A DNA stretch of 64,000 nucleotides from Nocardiopsis sinuspersici. GTDB taxonomy: Bacteria > Actinomycetota > Actinomycetes > Streptosporangiales > Streptosporangiaceae. A program made the translations under genes and the position numbers. The notes below the pieces were generated by a model. That model was not told the origin of the DNA and made no database searches. It saw nothing but the letters and a program-made list of their open reading frames with translations. Below, piece by piece: positions 1-7,594 of the stretch (positions are counted from its first letter, which is position 1; every line of letters begins with the position of its first letter). The DNA is taken from contig VWVT01000015.1 of the NCBI GenBank assembly GCA_008638415.1, positions 62,001 through 126,000 on the forward strand, given 5' to 3'.

Positions 1-564
1 GTCTCGACCTCGCACGCGGCGGCGCTCTCACGCGCCATCCAGCGCCACCACATGAACACCAACGGGTGGAGCGACATCGGACAGCAGCTCACCATCAGCC
101 GGGGCGGGCACATCATGGAGGGCCGCCACCGGAGCCTGTGGGCCATCGGCGCCGGACACCACGTGGTCGGCGCGCACACCGCCAACCACAACGGGCACAC
201 GATCGGGATCGAGAACGAGGGCACCTACAGTTCGGCGAGCCCGCCGGGGAACCTCGTGGACTCGCTGGTGGACACCTGTGCCTGGCTGTGCCTGGCGTAC
301 CGGCTGGACCCGGACGAGGCGATCGTCGGCCACCGCGACTTCAACACGACGGGCTGCCCCGGCGACAGGCTCTACGCGATGCTCCCGCGACTGCGCAAGA
401 GTGTGAGGAGCAGGATGCGGAGGCGGCTCGGACACATGAGCGCGGCGGCGGACACCCCGCTGGACCCGGAGCAGATGCCCACCCGCCCCGAGGTTCCACG
501 GGACGAGGAGGCGGCGCTCTTCTACCACGGCCCCACGGTCGGAGACCGGGACACGTCCCCGTGA
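1..564 (+). CDS. N-acetylmuramoyl-L-alanine amidase / PGRP-like domain protein, 5' end outside window
   Basis: The open frame enters from the left edge, so the true start and any signal peptide are not visible. The first codons (ALSRAIQRHHM) run straight into NTNGWSDIGQQ and IMEGR, the core of the amidase_2/peptidoglycan-recognition fold. The later GHRDFNTTGCPG carries the His and Cys that ligate the catalytic zinc in this family, so the enzyme looks active. It would cleave the bond between N-acetylmuramate and L-Ala of the stem peptide. The last 60 or so residues are basic, then acidic, and lie outside the domain. The neighbour is a convergent MATE gene. Role in wall turnover or lysis is inferred. 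Confidence 0.85.
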   Translation, partial: VSTSHAAALSRAIQRHHMNTNGWSDIGQQLTISRGGHIMEGRHRSLWAIGAGHHVVGAHTANHNGHTIGIENEGTYSSASPPGNLVDSLVDTCAWLCLAYRLDPDEAIVGHRDFNTTGCPGDRLYAMLPRLRKSVRSRMRRRLGHMSAAADTPLDPEQMPTRPEVPRDEEAALFYHGPTVGDRDTSP

Positions 565-637
565 CCGGAACCGCGGCCGGCCGCGGACGTACGCGGCCGG
601 CGGGCCCGTCACGGCCGTGCCGTGGCGGGCCCCGGCC

Positions 638-1987
638 TCAGGGCCGGCTCGCGCCGGTGACCAGCCACGCCGTGCCCCGGGCCCGGGCGCCCAGGGTGAG
701 CGTGCGGGCGAGGATCCACACCGCGAAGGCGGTCCACAGGCCCACCAGGCCCCACACGGAACCGTTCGCCGACCACGGCAGGACCAGGGCGAAGGGCAGG
801 AAGGCCAGCATCGTCCACAGGGACGCCCACGCCAGGTAGCGCTGGTCCCCGGCTCCCATCAGGACGCCGTCCAGCACCATGGTCACCCCGCTCAGCGGCT
901 GCATGAGGGCGACCACCACCAGCGAGGCCGTGATGAGGGTGCGCACCTCGGGGTCCGAGGTGAACGGGATCCACGCCCACGGCATCACCAGGAACACCAA
1001 TGCCGTGAACACCAGTCCCAGCATCACGCCCCACTCCACCATGCGGCGCGTGGCGTCACGGGTGCCCCTGACGTCCCCCGCACCCAGGTAGCGGCCCACG
1101 ATCGACTGCCCGGCGATGGCGATCGCGTCCATGGCGAACACCAGCAGGGCCCAGATGTTGTAGCTCACCTGGTGCGCGGCGATCGACGCGTCGCCCAGGC
1201 GGGCCGCCACCGCCGTGGTCACCAGCGCCACCACGCGCATCGACACGCTGCGCAGGAACAGCGCGAACCCCGCCGAGGCCGAGGAGCGCAGCCCCGCCGC
1301 CGTGGGCGCGAGGGACACGCCCTCGCGGCGGGCGGCGCGGACGACCATCGCCGCGTACCAGAAGGCGGCCGAACCCTGGGCGATCACCGTAGACCAGGCC
1401 GAACCCGCGATGCCCCAGTCCAGGACCAGTACGAACACCGCGCACAGTGCCGCGTTGCCGACGTAGGAGGCGACGGCCACCAGCAGCGGCGTACGCGCGT
1501 CCTGGAGTCCGCGCAGCACTCCGGTACCCGCCATGACGACGAGGAGGAACGGCGTGCTGAGCAGGCTGATCCGCAGATAGGTCAGGGCGTACGGGGCCAC
1601 GTCCGCCGAGGCGCCCAGCGCGTCCACCAGTACGGGGCCCAGCGGCCAGCCGACCGCGACGGCGACGGCGCCCAGCAGGACCGCGAGCCACATGCCGTCC
1701 ACACCGTCGCGGACCCCGCCGGGGACGTCGCCCGCCCCGAACCTGCGGGCGACCGCCGCGGTGGTGCCGTAGGCGAGGAAGATGCAGACGGCCACCAGCG
1801 TGAGGAGGACCTGCCCGGCCACGCCGAGGCCGCCCAGCGCCTGGGTGCCCAGGGTGCCGACGATCGCGGAGTCGGTGAGCAGGAAGAGCGGTTCGCTGAT
1901 GAGTGCGAAGAACGTGGGGATCGCCAGGGCGAAGATCTCGCGGTCGTGGCGGTGCCGGAAGGGGACGGCGGAAAGGATCTGTGGCAT
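638..1987 (-). CDS. MATE family efflux protein (DinF-like)
   Basis: This 449-residue integral membrane protein has about twelve hydrophobic segments. Its N-terminal half (REIFALAIPTFFALISEPLF, then LTDSAIVGTLGTQALGG) matches the DinF branch of MATE exporters, which use a Na+ or H+ gradient to expel drugs or metabolites. I chose the ATG giving MPQILSAVPF; an upstream in-frame start would add 18 residues of arginine-rich sequence with no membrane character. In Streptomyces a MATE gene also sits directly beside dnaB, so this is conserved synteny rather than a recent arrival. It diverges from dnaB across a gap rich in DnaA boxes. The substrate is unknown. Confidence 0.85.
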   Translation of the reverse strand: MPQILSAVPFRHRHDREIFALAIPTFFALISEPLFLLTDSAIVGTLGTQALGGLGVAGQVLLTLVAVCIFLAYGTTAAVARRFGAGDVPGGVRDGVDGMWLAVLLGAVAVAVGWPLGPVLVDALGASADVAPYALTYLRISLLSTPFLLVVMAGTGVLRGLQDARTPLLVAVASYVGNAALCAVFVLVLDWGIAGSAWSTVIAQGSAAFWYAAMVVRAARREGVSLAPTAAGLRSSASAGFALFLRSVSMRVVALVTTAVAARLGDASIAAHQVSYNIWALLVFAMDAIAIAGQSIVGRYLGAGDVRGTRDATRRMVEWGVMLGLVFTALVFLVMPWAWIPFTSDPEVRTLITASLVVVALMQPLSGVTMVLDGVLMGAGDQRYLAWASLWTMLAFLPFALVLPWSANGSVWGLVGLWTAFAVWILARTLTLGARARGTAWLVTGASRP

Positions 1988-2031
1988 GGCACGGCCACAG
2001 TATCGGACAGGCGTTCTACGCGGATGTGGAG

Positions 2032-2237
2032 TTTTCCACACCCCCGCCGAAGCCTGTGGATAACTTGTGGAAACACGTCCTGTGAGGCATCTTGCACACC
2101 TCGCCTACCTACCGTGTTTTCGCAGGTCAATGGGCTTATGTGAGGGTCGTGGCAAAGTTATCCACAGGTGATGTGCACAACCTATGTGCGCAATGCCCTG
2201 TGAGGCACCGGACGTGGTGGTAAGAGACGTGTCCACA
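2032..2237. promoter_or_regulatory. DnaA-box cluster between MATE gene and dnaB
   Basis: Five sites match the DnaA box family: TTTTCCACA at 2032-2040 (+), TTATCCACA at 2055-2063 (-), GTTTCCACA at 2066-2074 (-), TTATCCACA at 2158-2166 (+) and GTGTCCACA at 2229-2237 (+). Two are perfect consensus boxes. An 11-bp direct repeat CCTGTGAGGCA lies at 2079-2089 and 2197-2207. The stretch is more AT-rich than its surroundings and holds the divergent promoters. DnaA control of dnaB, or DnaA titration, is inference; oriC is normally close to dnaB in these genomes but no dnaA or dnaN is seen here. Confidence 0.6.
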
Positions 2238-2334
2238 ACCTCGGAGGAGGGCGCCTCCGGCACCCGGGATGGGGCATCCTGGAGGGGGCGGTCCGTCCTG
2301 GAGCCGTCCGAGCACCGTCCTGGGGAGAGCGTTC

Positions 2335-4782
2335 GTGAGTGTCGCTGAGCAGCCACCTGAAGAAGGCGGATACGGCGGATACGATCGCACCCCACCCCAC
2401 GACATCCAGGCCGAGCAGAGCGTGCTCGGCGGCATGCTCCTGTCCAAGGACGCCATCACCCAGGTCGTGGAGATCATCCGCTCGGTGGACTTCTACCGTC
2501 CCGCGCACCAGATCATCTACGACAGCATCATCAACCTCTTCTCCCGCGGCGAGCCCGTGGACGCCATCTCGGTCAACGCCGAACTGACCAAGCGCGGCGA
2601 GGCGGCCCGGGCGGGCGGCGCCCTCTACCTGCACACCCTCACCGAGGCCATCCCGACCGCCGCCAACGCGGGCTACTACGCCAAGATCGTCTCCGACCGC
2701 GCGGTCCTGCGCCGCCTGGTCGAGGTGGGCACCCGCATCGCGCAGATCGGCTACGCCGGAGACGGCGAGGTGGACGACCTGGTCGACCACGCCCAGGCCG
2801 AGATCTACAAGGTCGCGGAGAACCGCACCGGCGAGGACTACCTCGCCCTGGCCGACATCATGCCGGGGGCCCTGGACGAGATCGAGGCGATCGGCGCCCA
2901 CGACGGCAGCCTGACCGGCGTGCCCACCGGCTTCGCCGACTTCGACGCCCTCACCAACGGCCTCCACCCCGGCCAGATGGTGATCATCGCCGCCCGCCCC
3001 GCCGTGGGTAAGGCACTGGCCCTGGACACCCCGCTTCCGACCACCGGCGGATGGACCACCATGGGGGAGGTGGAGGTCGGCACGGAGCTGATCGCCGCAG
3101 ACGGCACCCCCACCAGGGTGGTCGCGGCAACGGACGTGATGACGGACCGTCCGTGCTTCGAGATCGAGTTCGACGACGGCACCACCGTGGTCGCCGACGC
3201 CGAGCACCAGTGGTTCACCCACACGCGCGCCTCGCGACGTGCGGCCCGGGAAGCCGAGGCACGCGGTGTCGCTCCCAAGGTGTTGCCCGAGGTGAGGACC
3301 ACCCGGGAGATCGCCCGGACCCTGCGCCTGGAGACCGCCGACCGGAGACCGAACCACTCGGTGGGTAACGCCGCGGCGATCGAGCTTCCCGAGCGCGACC
3401 TTCCCCTGCCGCCCTACTTCCTCGGCGCGTGGCTCGGTGACGGAGCCTCCGCCGCGGCCCGGATCACCAGCAAGGATCCCGAGGTCCTGCTCAATATCGA
3501 GGCCGAGGGCCTGGTCACCAAGCCGGTCGGCTCGACGGAGATGACCTACGGCGTCTTCCTGGCCGAGGAGGACACCGCGCCGACCGCTCGCGACTGCGTC
3601 GGCCGCCACGGCAGTGTTCAGGCGCTGCTGCGCACCGCGGGCGTTCTGGGGAACAAGCACATTCCCCAGGAGTACCTGCGTGCGTCGATCGCGCAGCGCC
3701 GCTCCCTCCTGGCGGGGCTCGTGGACACGGACGGAACCGTGGACGCCGGCGGGTCCGTCCAGTTCGCGGTCACCGACGAGCGTCTGGCGAACGACTTCCG
3801 GGAACTGGCGCACAGCCTGGGATACCGCACTGGGATGTCGACCAGGCGGGTCAGCGGTCGGACGGAGGCCTCCTCCACCTGCTACACGGTCACCTTCGGT
3901 TCCGCCCGCGAGGTCTTTCGGATCGAACGCAAGCAGCGGGCGCACCGGGAACGGGGCGGGAGCCGCGGCTACGCACGGATCGGCTCCCGGTTCGTCACCG
4001 ACGTTCGGCCGGTGGAGAGCGTCCCGGTCCGCTGTGTGCAGGTGGACCACCCGGACCACCTCTTCCTGGCCACCCGGTCCATGATCCCCACGCACAACTC
4101 GACGCTGGCCCTGGACTTCGCGCGTGCGGCGTCCATCAAGAACGACATGACCTCGGTCTTCTTCAGCCTGGAGATGGGGCGCAACGAGATCGTCATGCGC
4201 CTGCTCTCGGCGGAGGCACGGGTGCCCCTGCACACCATGCGCTCGGGCCTCATGACCGACGAGGACTGGACCCGCCTGGCCAGGCGCATGGGCGAGGTGG
4301 CCAACGCGCCCCTGTTCATCGACGACTCCCCGAACATGTCGATGATGGAGATCCGGGCCAAGTGCCGACGGCTCAAGCAACAGCACGACCTCAAGCTGGT
4401 CATCGTCGACTACCTCCAGTTGATGAGCTCGCCCGGCAGGGTGGAGAGCCGCCAGCAGGAGGTCTCGGAGATGTCCCGTTCCCTCAAGCTCCTGGCCAAG
4501 GAGCTGGAGGTCCCCGTGGTGGCGCTCTCCCAGCTCAACCGCGGTCCCGAGCAGCGCACCGACAAACGCCCACAAGTATCTGATCTTCGCGAATCGGGCA
4601 GCATCGAACAGGACGCCGACATGGTCATCCTGCTCTACCGCGAGGACGTGCACGACAAGGAGTCGCCGCGCGCCGGTGAGGCCGACATCATCGTGGCCAA
4701 GCACCGCAACGGCCCCACGGCCGACGTGACCGTGGCCTTCCAGGGCCACTACAGCCGCTTCGTCGACATGGCGCCCGGATAG
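2335..4782 (+). CDS. dnaB: replicative DNA helicase DnaB, intein-containing
   Basis: The gene encodes an 815-residue precursor of the hexameric replicative helicase. Removing the intein at 3013-4098 leaves a 453-residue protein, the usual DnaB length. The N-terminal domain begins PHDIQAEQSVLGGMLL. The RecA-like core has the P-loop ARPAVGK/STLALDFA (split by the intein), the Walker B region LKLVIVDYLQLM, and the distal RESGSIEQDADMVILLYR. I chose GTG 2335, preceded by GGGGAGAG at 2322-2329; an in-frame ATG at 2269 adds 22 atypical residues. The gene diverges from the MATE exporter across DnaA boxes. Splicing is needed to rebuild the ATP-binding loop, so the helicase is inactive until the intein leaves. 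Confidence 0.97.
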   Translation: MSVAEQPPEEGGYGGYDRTPPHDIQAEQSVLGGMLLSKDAITQVVEIIRSVDFYRPAHQIIYDSIINLFSRGEPVDAISVNAELTKRGEAARAGGALYLHTLTEAIPTAANAGYYAKIVSDRAVLRRLVEVGTRIAQIGYAGDGEVDDLVDHAQAEIYKVAENRTGEDYLALADIMPGALDEIEAIGAHDGSLTGVPTGFADFDALTNGLHPGQMVIIAARPAVGKALALDTPLPTTGGWTTMGEVEVGTELIAADGTPTRVVAATDVMTDRPCFEIEFDDGTTVVADAEHQWFTHTRASRRAAREAEARGVAPKVLPEVRTTREIARTLRLETADRRPNHSVGNAAAIELPERDLPLPPYFLGAWLGDGASAAARITSKDPEVLLNIEAEGLVTKPVGSTEMTYGVFLAEEDTAPTARDCVGRHGSVQALLRTAGVLGNKHIPQEYLRASIAQRRSLLAGLVDTDGTVDAGGSVQFAVTDERLANDFRELAHSLGYRTGMSTRRVSGRTEASSTCYTVTFGSAREVFRIERKQRAHRERGGSRGYARIGSRFVTDVRPVESVPVRCVQVDHPDHLFLATRSMIPTHNSTLALDFARAASIKNDMTSVFFSLEMGRNEIVMRLLSAEARVPLHTMRSGLMTDEDWTRLARRMGEVANAPLFIDDSPNMSMMEIRAKCRRLKQQHDLKLVIVDYLQLMSSPGRVESRQQEVSEMSRSLKLLAKELEVPVVALSQLNRGPEQRTDKRPQVSDLRESGSIEQDADMVILLYREDVHDKESPRAGEADIIVAKHRNGPTADVTVAFQGHYSRFVDMAPG
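3013..4098 (+). other. class 3-type mini-intein plus LAGLIDADG endonuclease in DnaB P-loop (362 aa)
   Basis: The insertion lies between the Lys and Ser of the Walker A motif. It starts with Ala instead of the usual Cys or Ser and ends THN, followed by Ser+1. Splicing block B reads VVADAEHQWFT (His65, Trp67), block F has Cys341 in VRCVQVDHPDHLF, and block G has Thr360. This Trp/Cys/Thr set is the signature of class 3 inteins, which use the block F Cys as first nucleophile. Two dodecapeptide motifs, FLGAWLGDG (about residues 136-144) and LLAGLVDTDG (232-241), keep their acidic residues, so the homing endonuclease looks intact. Mycobacteriophage Bethlehem DnaB is the described prototype of the class. 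Confidence 0.92.
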
Positions 4783-4792
4783 GCGGTCCGCG

Positions 4793-4807
4793 CGGCGGGT
4801 CCCGCCG
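4793..4807. terminator. hairpin after dnaB
   Basis: A perfect CGGCGGG-T-CCCGCCG inverted repeat lies 10 bp past the dnaB stop. No U-tract follows, so termination is plausible but weak. The next gene converges from the other side. Confidence 0.4.
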
Positions 4808-4847
4808 GGGCGAGCGCGACGGGTCCCAATATCGGTCAGGCGTCCTA

Positions 4848-4888
4848 GCTGTTTATGGACAAGCCGATTTGTCGACAAATCGCTGTGG
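4848..4888 (+). repeat. 41-bp direct repeat, copy 1 (downstream of ABC-F gene)
   Basis: This copy matches 6880-6920 at 35 of 41 positions in the same orientation, with an identical 20-bp core CAAGCCGATTTGTCGACAAA (4860-4879). Here the core sits in a perfect 18-bp palindrome CGATTTGTCGACAAATCG. The two copies bracket the ABC-F gene. It could be an operator, a recombination site or an insertion scar. Confidence 0.7.
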
Positions 4889-4893
4889 CCACG

Positions 4894-6540
4894 TCACGCC
4901 GAGTCGCTGACGACGATCCCCTTCCGTAGTTCCAGGCGGCGTCCGGTGAAGCGCTCGCGCGTCCTGCGGTCGTGGCTGACGACCACCAGGGCCCCCTCGT
5001 AGCGGGCCAACGCCTCCTCCAGCTCCTCCACCAGGCCGGGGGAGAGGTGGTTGGTCGGCTCGTCGAGCAGCAACAGGTCGTACACGCCCGAGGTCAGCCG
5101 CGCGACCTCGATCCTGCGGCGCTGGCCGACCGAAAGGGACTCCACGGGCTGGTCCAGTTCCCGGAGGCGGAACAGGCCGAGCGAGGCCAGTTCGCCGCGG
5201 TGGTCCTCCGCGAGGCCGGGGCGTCCCGCAGCGTAGGCCTGGAGCACGGTCCGGCCGGAGGCGACGGAACCCTCCTCCTGGCGCAGACAGCCGACCCGGC
5301 CGGACACGGACACCCGTCCCGAGTCGGGGACCGTCTCCCCCGACAGCACCCGGAGCAGGGTGGTCTTGCCCGCCCCGTTGGGCCCGGTGACCAGTACGCG
5401 CTCGCCCGGGGCCAGCTCCAGGGAGGGAACGTCGAGCCGGTGGCCGACCCGGACCCCCTCCAACAGGGCGCCTCCCTCCCCGGCGGAGCCGGTGAATCCG
5501 GCGTTCATCCGCAGCGGTACCGGCGGCGGGGGCACCGGGTTCGCCGTCAGCCGCTCCACCCTCTCCTTGGCCTGGCGGATCCGGCTCATGGCACCGTGTG
5601 CGGCCCCCCGCATCTTGAACGCCCCGTGGCCGAACGCGGCCTTCTCCATCCTGCGCGGGATGGCGTCCATGCGCTGGACGTTGTTCTCGGCCAGCCGCCG
5701 CTGCCTGGCCAGGTCGGCCCCCCACTCCGCGTACTCGCGGGCCCACCGGGCCCGTGCCGCGGCCCTCGCCTTCAGGAACCCGTCGTATCCGTTGCCGTAC
5801 CGGTTGATCCGGCGCAGGTCGTGGTCGACCTCCAGGACGGTGCCGGTCACGTTGGCCAGGAACGCCCGGTCGTGGGTGACGGCGACGACCGTGCCCCGGT
5901 GCCGGCGGAGACGGTCCTCCAGCCAGGCGGTCGCGCGGTCGTCCAGGTCGTTGGTGGGCTCGTCCAGCAGGAGCAGTTCGGGTGAGGCCGCCAGTACCGC
6001 GGCCAGGGCCAGTCGCGAGCGCTCCCCTCCGGAGAGGGTGCGCAGCGGGCGGCCGCGGTCCAGGCCAGGCAGGCCGAGGCCGTGCAGCCCGGCGTCGACG
6101 CGTGCGTCCGCGCCGTAGCCGCCGCGCGCCTCGAACTCGACGAGCAGGTCGCCGTAGGCGTCCAGCTCCTCCCGCGTGGCCGACGCGAGCGCGGACTCCG
6201 CCTCGCGCAGGCGCGCCTCCATGTCGCGCAGCACCGCGAGGGCGGAGTCGATCGCGTCGCCCACGGTGCCGGTCCCGACCCCGGCCTCTTCGAGGGTCTG
6301 GGGCAGGTAGCCGACGCCGCCCGGGGCCCGGACGGTGAGCTCGCCGTTGGAGGGCGCCTCCTCCCCGGCCAGCAGGCGCAGCAGCGTGCTCTTGCCCGAG
6401 CCGTTGTCGCCGATGACTCCGACGCGGTCGCCGGGGCTGATGGTGAGGGTGACGCGGTCGAGGACGGTGTGGTCTCCGTAGCGTTTGGTGATCTCGTTGA
6501 GTGTGAGCTGGGAATGTGCTCGTACCCGGGCGGTCGGCAT
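4894..6540 (-). CDS. ABC-F family ATPase, antibiotic-resistance (ribosome protection) type
   Basis: This 548-residue protein has two fused ABC ATPase domains and no membrane segment, as in ABC-F proteins that bind the ribosomal E site and dislodge drugs. Domain 1 has Walker A GDNGSGKST (about residue 44), signature LSGGERSRLALA and Walker B LLLLDEPTNDLDD. An arginine-rich linker (AAARARWAREYAEW...AENNVQRMDAIPRRMEKAAFG region) precedes domain 2, which has GPNGAGKTT, LSVGQRRRIEVA and LLLLDEPTNHLS. The start MPTARVRAH has AGGAGG eight bases upstream. A long leader with a five-codon ORF and a hairpin precedes it, typical of drug-inducible members. The drug is not predictable; macrolide, lincosamide and streptogramin classes are the usual targets. 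Confidence 0.9.
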   Translation of the reverse strand: MPTARVRAHSQLTLNEITKRYGDHTVLDRVTLTISPGDRVGVIGDNGSGKSTLLRLLAGEEAPSNGELTVRAPGGVGYLPQTLEEAGVGTGTVGDAIDSALAVLRDMEARLREAESALASATREELDAYGDLLVEFEARGGYGADARVDAGLHGLGLPGLDRGRPLRTLSGGERSRLALAAVLAASPELLLLDEPTNDLDDRATAWLEDRLRRHRGTVVAVTHDRAFLANVTGTVLEVDHDLRRINRYGNGYDGFLKARAAARARWAREYAEWGADLARQRRLAENNVQRMDAIPRRMEKAAFGHGAFKMRGAAHGAMSRIRQAKERVERLTANPVPPPPVPLRMNAGFTGSAGEGGALLEGVRVGHRLDVPSLELAPGERVLVTGPNGAGKTTLLRVLSGETVPDSGRVSVSGRVGCLRQEEGSVASGRTVLQAYAAGRPGLAEDHRGELASLGLFRLRELDQPVESLSVGQRRRIEVARLTSGVYDLLLLDEPTNHLSPGLVEELEEALARYEGALVVVSHDRRTRERFTGRRLELRKGIVVSDSA

Positions 6541-6742
6541 GCGCGCCTCCTGGTCTGCGGTGCGGTGCGGTGGGAACGGGGCCGCGAACCGACGACGGGT
6601 GCGTGCGTCACGGATTTCGGACGGGGCGCGCAACGGTGGCACCGGTCCGGTGAAGGAGACGACGAGGCCGTGTCGACCGCGGCGGGGGCACGCGGAGCGG
6701 TGCCGTGCGGCGCGAGGGCGCCGCCGGCGGCTCGGACGCGGT

Positions 6743-6756
6743 GTCCCGCGCGGGAC
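6743..6756 (-). promoter_or_regulatory. candidate attenuator hairpin in ABC-F leader
   Basis: GTCCCGCGCGGGAC is a perfect 14-bp palindrome starting immediately after the stop codon of the MRLYF leader ORF, about 200 nt before the ABC-F start. Its placement suits leader-peptide-coupled attenuation. No U-tract follows, and alternative pairings were not computed. Confidence 0.4.
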
Positions 6757-6774
6757 TCAGAAGTACAGCCTCAT
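6757..6774 (-). CDS. leader peptide MRLYF of ABC-F gene (putative)
   Basis: ATG AGG CTG TAC TTC TGA lies 216 nt upstream of the ABC-F start. The predicted -10 (TATCGT, 6782-6787) ends only seven bases before this ATG, so the transcript could begin at or next to the start codon, a near-leaderless arrangement common in actinomycetes. The opening Met-Arg-Leu recalls the MRLR minimal stalling peptide known from the ermD leader, where a macrolide-bound ribosome arrests. That similarity covers three residues only. Drug-induced stalling here is inference. Confidence 0.5.
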   Translation of the reverse strand: MRLYF

Positions 6775-6781
6775 GGACGGA

Positions 6782-6810
6782 ACGATACGTCTCGTTTCGC
6801 GAAGGCGCAA
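6782..6810 (-). promoter_or_regulatory. ABC-F leader promoter with TetR-type dyad
   Basis: On the minus strand TTGCGC (6805-6810) and TATCGT (6782-6787) are separated by 17 bp. The -10 region lies inside ACGATACGTCTCGT (6782-6795, plus strand), an ACGA-N-ACGT-N-TCGT dyad. The reverse complement of exactly this 14-mer occurs in front of the TetR gene at 28496-28509. Confidence 0.55.
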
Positions 6811-6879
6811 GTGGCTTCCGCGTGAGACGGACGTCACTCTCCGTCGGGCCTGGGATGCCCTGTAAAGGACAGCCGGATC

Positions 6880-6920
6880 GCTATTTATGTTCAAGCCGAT
6901 TTGTCGACAAAGCGATGAGG
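6880..6920 (+). repeat. 41-bp direct repeat, copy 2 (upstream of ABC-F gene)
   Basis: This is the partner of 4848-4888, with the identical 20-bp core at 6892-6911. Here the palindrome is imperfect (CGATTTGTCGACAAAGCG). It lies about 100 bp upstream of the ABC-F leader ORF. The rest of 6541-7031 outside the leader elements holds nothing I recognise. Confidence 0.7.
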
Positions 6921-7031
6921 AGAGGTGTCGGGACGTCCGGTCCACCGGGTGGCCGGAGCCGCGGGAGGGGGCCGCGCACGGCCGAACGCCCTCCGCCACG
7001 GGTGGCGAAGGGCGTTCGGGAAGCCGTCCGG

Positions 7032-7259
7032 CTAGAACCAGCGGACCTGGGGGCGGTTGCGACCGTTCTCATCGGTGACCATCACCCAGTGCATGATCGG
7101 GTGCCCTGAAATGGTGGCGTCGGCGTCCTCGCGCGGCTGGGGGACGTTCGCGGGCTCGGGCACGAGGCCTGAGGGGCGGGTCCCGGTCGAGGGGCGGATG
7201 TGCCGACGGGCCGTGATGGAACGAGCGGGCTTGGGTGCACGATCCGTTCTGCGCGCCAT
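7032..7259 (-). CDS. small conserved actinobacterial protein, function unknown
   Basis: This 75-residue basic protein starts MARRTDRAPKPARS and ends in a hydrophobic, family-like tail (HPIMHWVMVTDENGRNR). The ATG has a strong GAGGAGGG site a few bases upstream and a good promoter 35 bp further up, so expression is likely. There are no membrane segments or cysteines. I believe similar short proteins with this C-terminal motif occur widely in actinomycetes but know no function. Confidence 0.65.
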   Translation of the reverse strand: MARRTDRAPKPARSITARRHIRPSTGTRPSGLVPEPANVPQPREDADATISGHPIMHWVMVTDENGRNRPQVRWF

Positions 7260-7289
7260 GGGACCCTCCTCGTTTCCGTATCAGATGGA

Positions 7290-7321
7290 CCAAGTTAACC
7301 TTACGTTCACCTTGGAGTCAA
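7290..7321 (-). promoter_or_regulatory. promoter with dyad for the 75-aa gene
   Basis: On the minus strand TTGACT (7316-7321) and TTAACT (7293-7298) are 17 bp apart. The spacer holds an imperfect dyad: CCAAGTTAAC (7290-7299) faces GTTCACCTTGG (7305-7315). A dyad between -35 and -10 is the layout seen for MerR-type activators, but no merR gene is nearby. Confidence 0.5.
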
Positions 7322-7536
7322 CTCGGTACTCTGAGGGGCTCACGCGTCGGGTGTCCGGACCGTGTCGCGTATCCGGGGCGCGTCATCCCAGGCCAGGGGT
7401 CTCCACGCTGTCCGGATCCGGAGCCCTGCGTGAGGGTGTGCCCACCAGGAGTGGGACAGGGAGGTGTCACTTCGAGGCAAGGTGAACGGGAGGTGAACGA
7501 GATGCGAACCGGCGTCGGGGCCGGGAGCAACGAAGA

Positions 7537-7563
7537 GGGCACCCGCCGTCTCGGCGGGTGCCC
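7537..7563 (-). terminator. terminator of PH-domain gene
   Basis: A perfect 12-bp stem (7537-7548 with 7552-7563) closes on a three-base loop. It stands about 30 bp past the stop of the PH-domain gene. Confidence 0.7.
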
Positions 7564-7594
7564 GAATGTCCTGTGCCGGGTGCTGTACGCGGTC

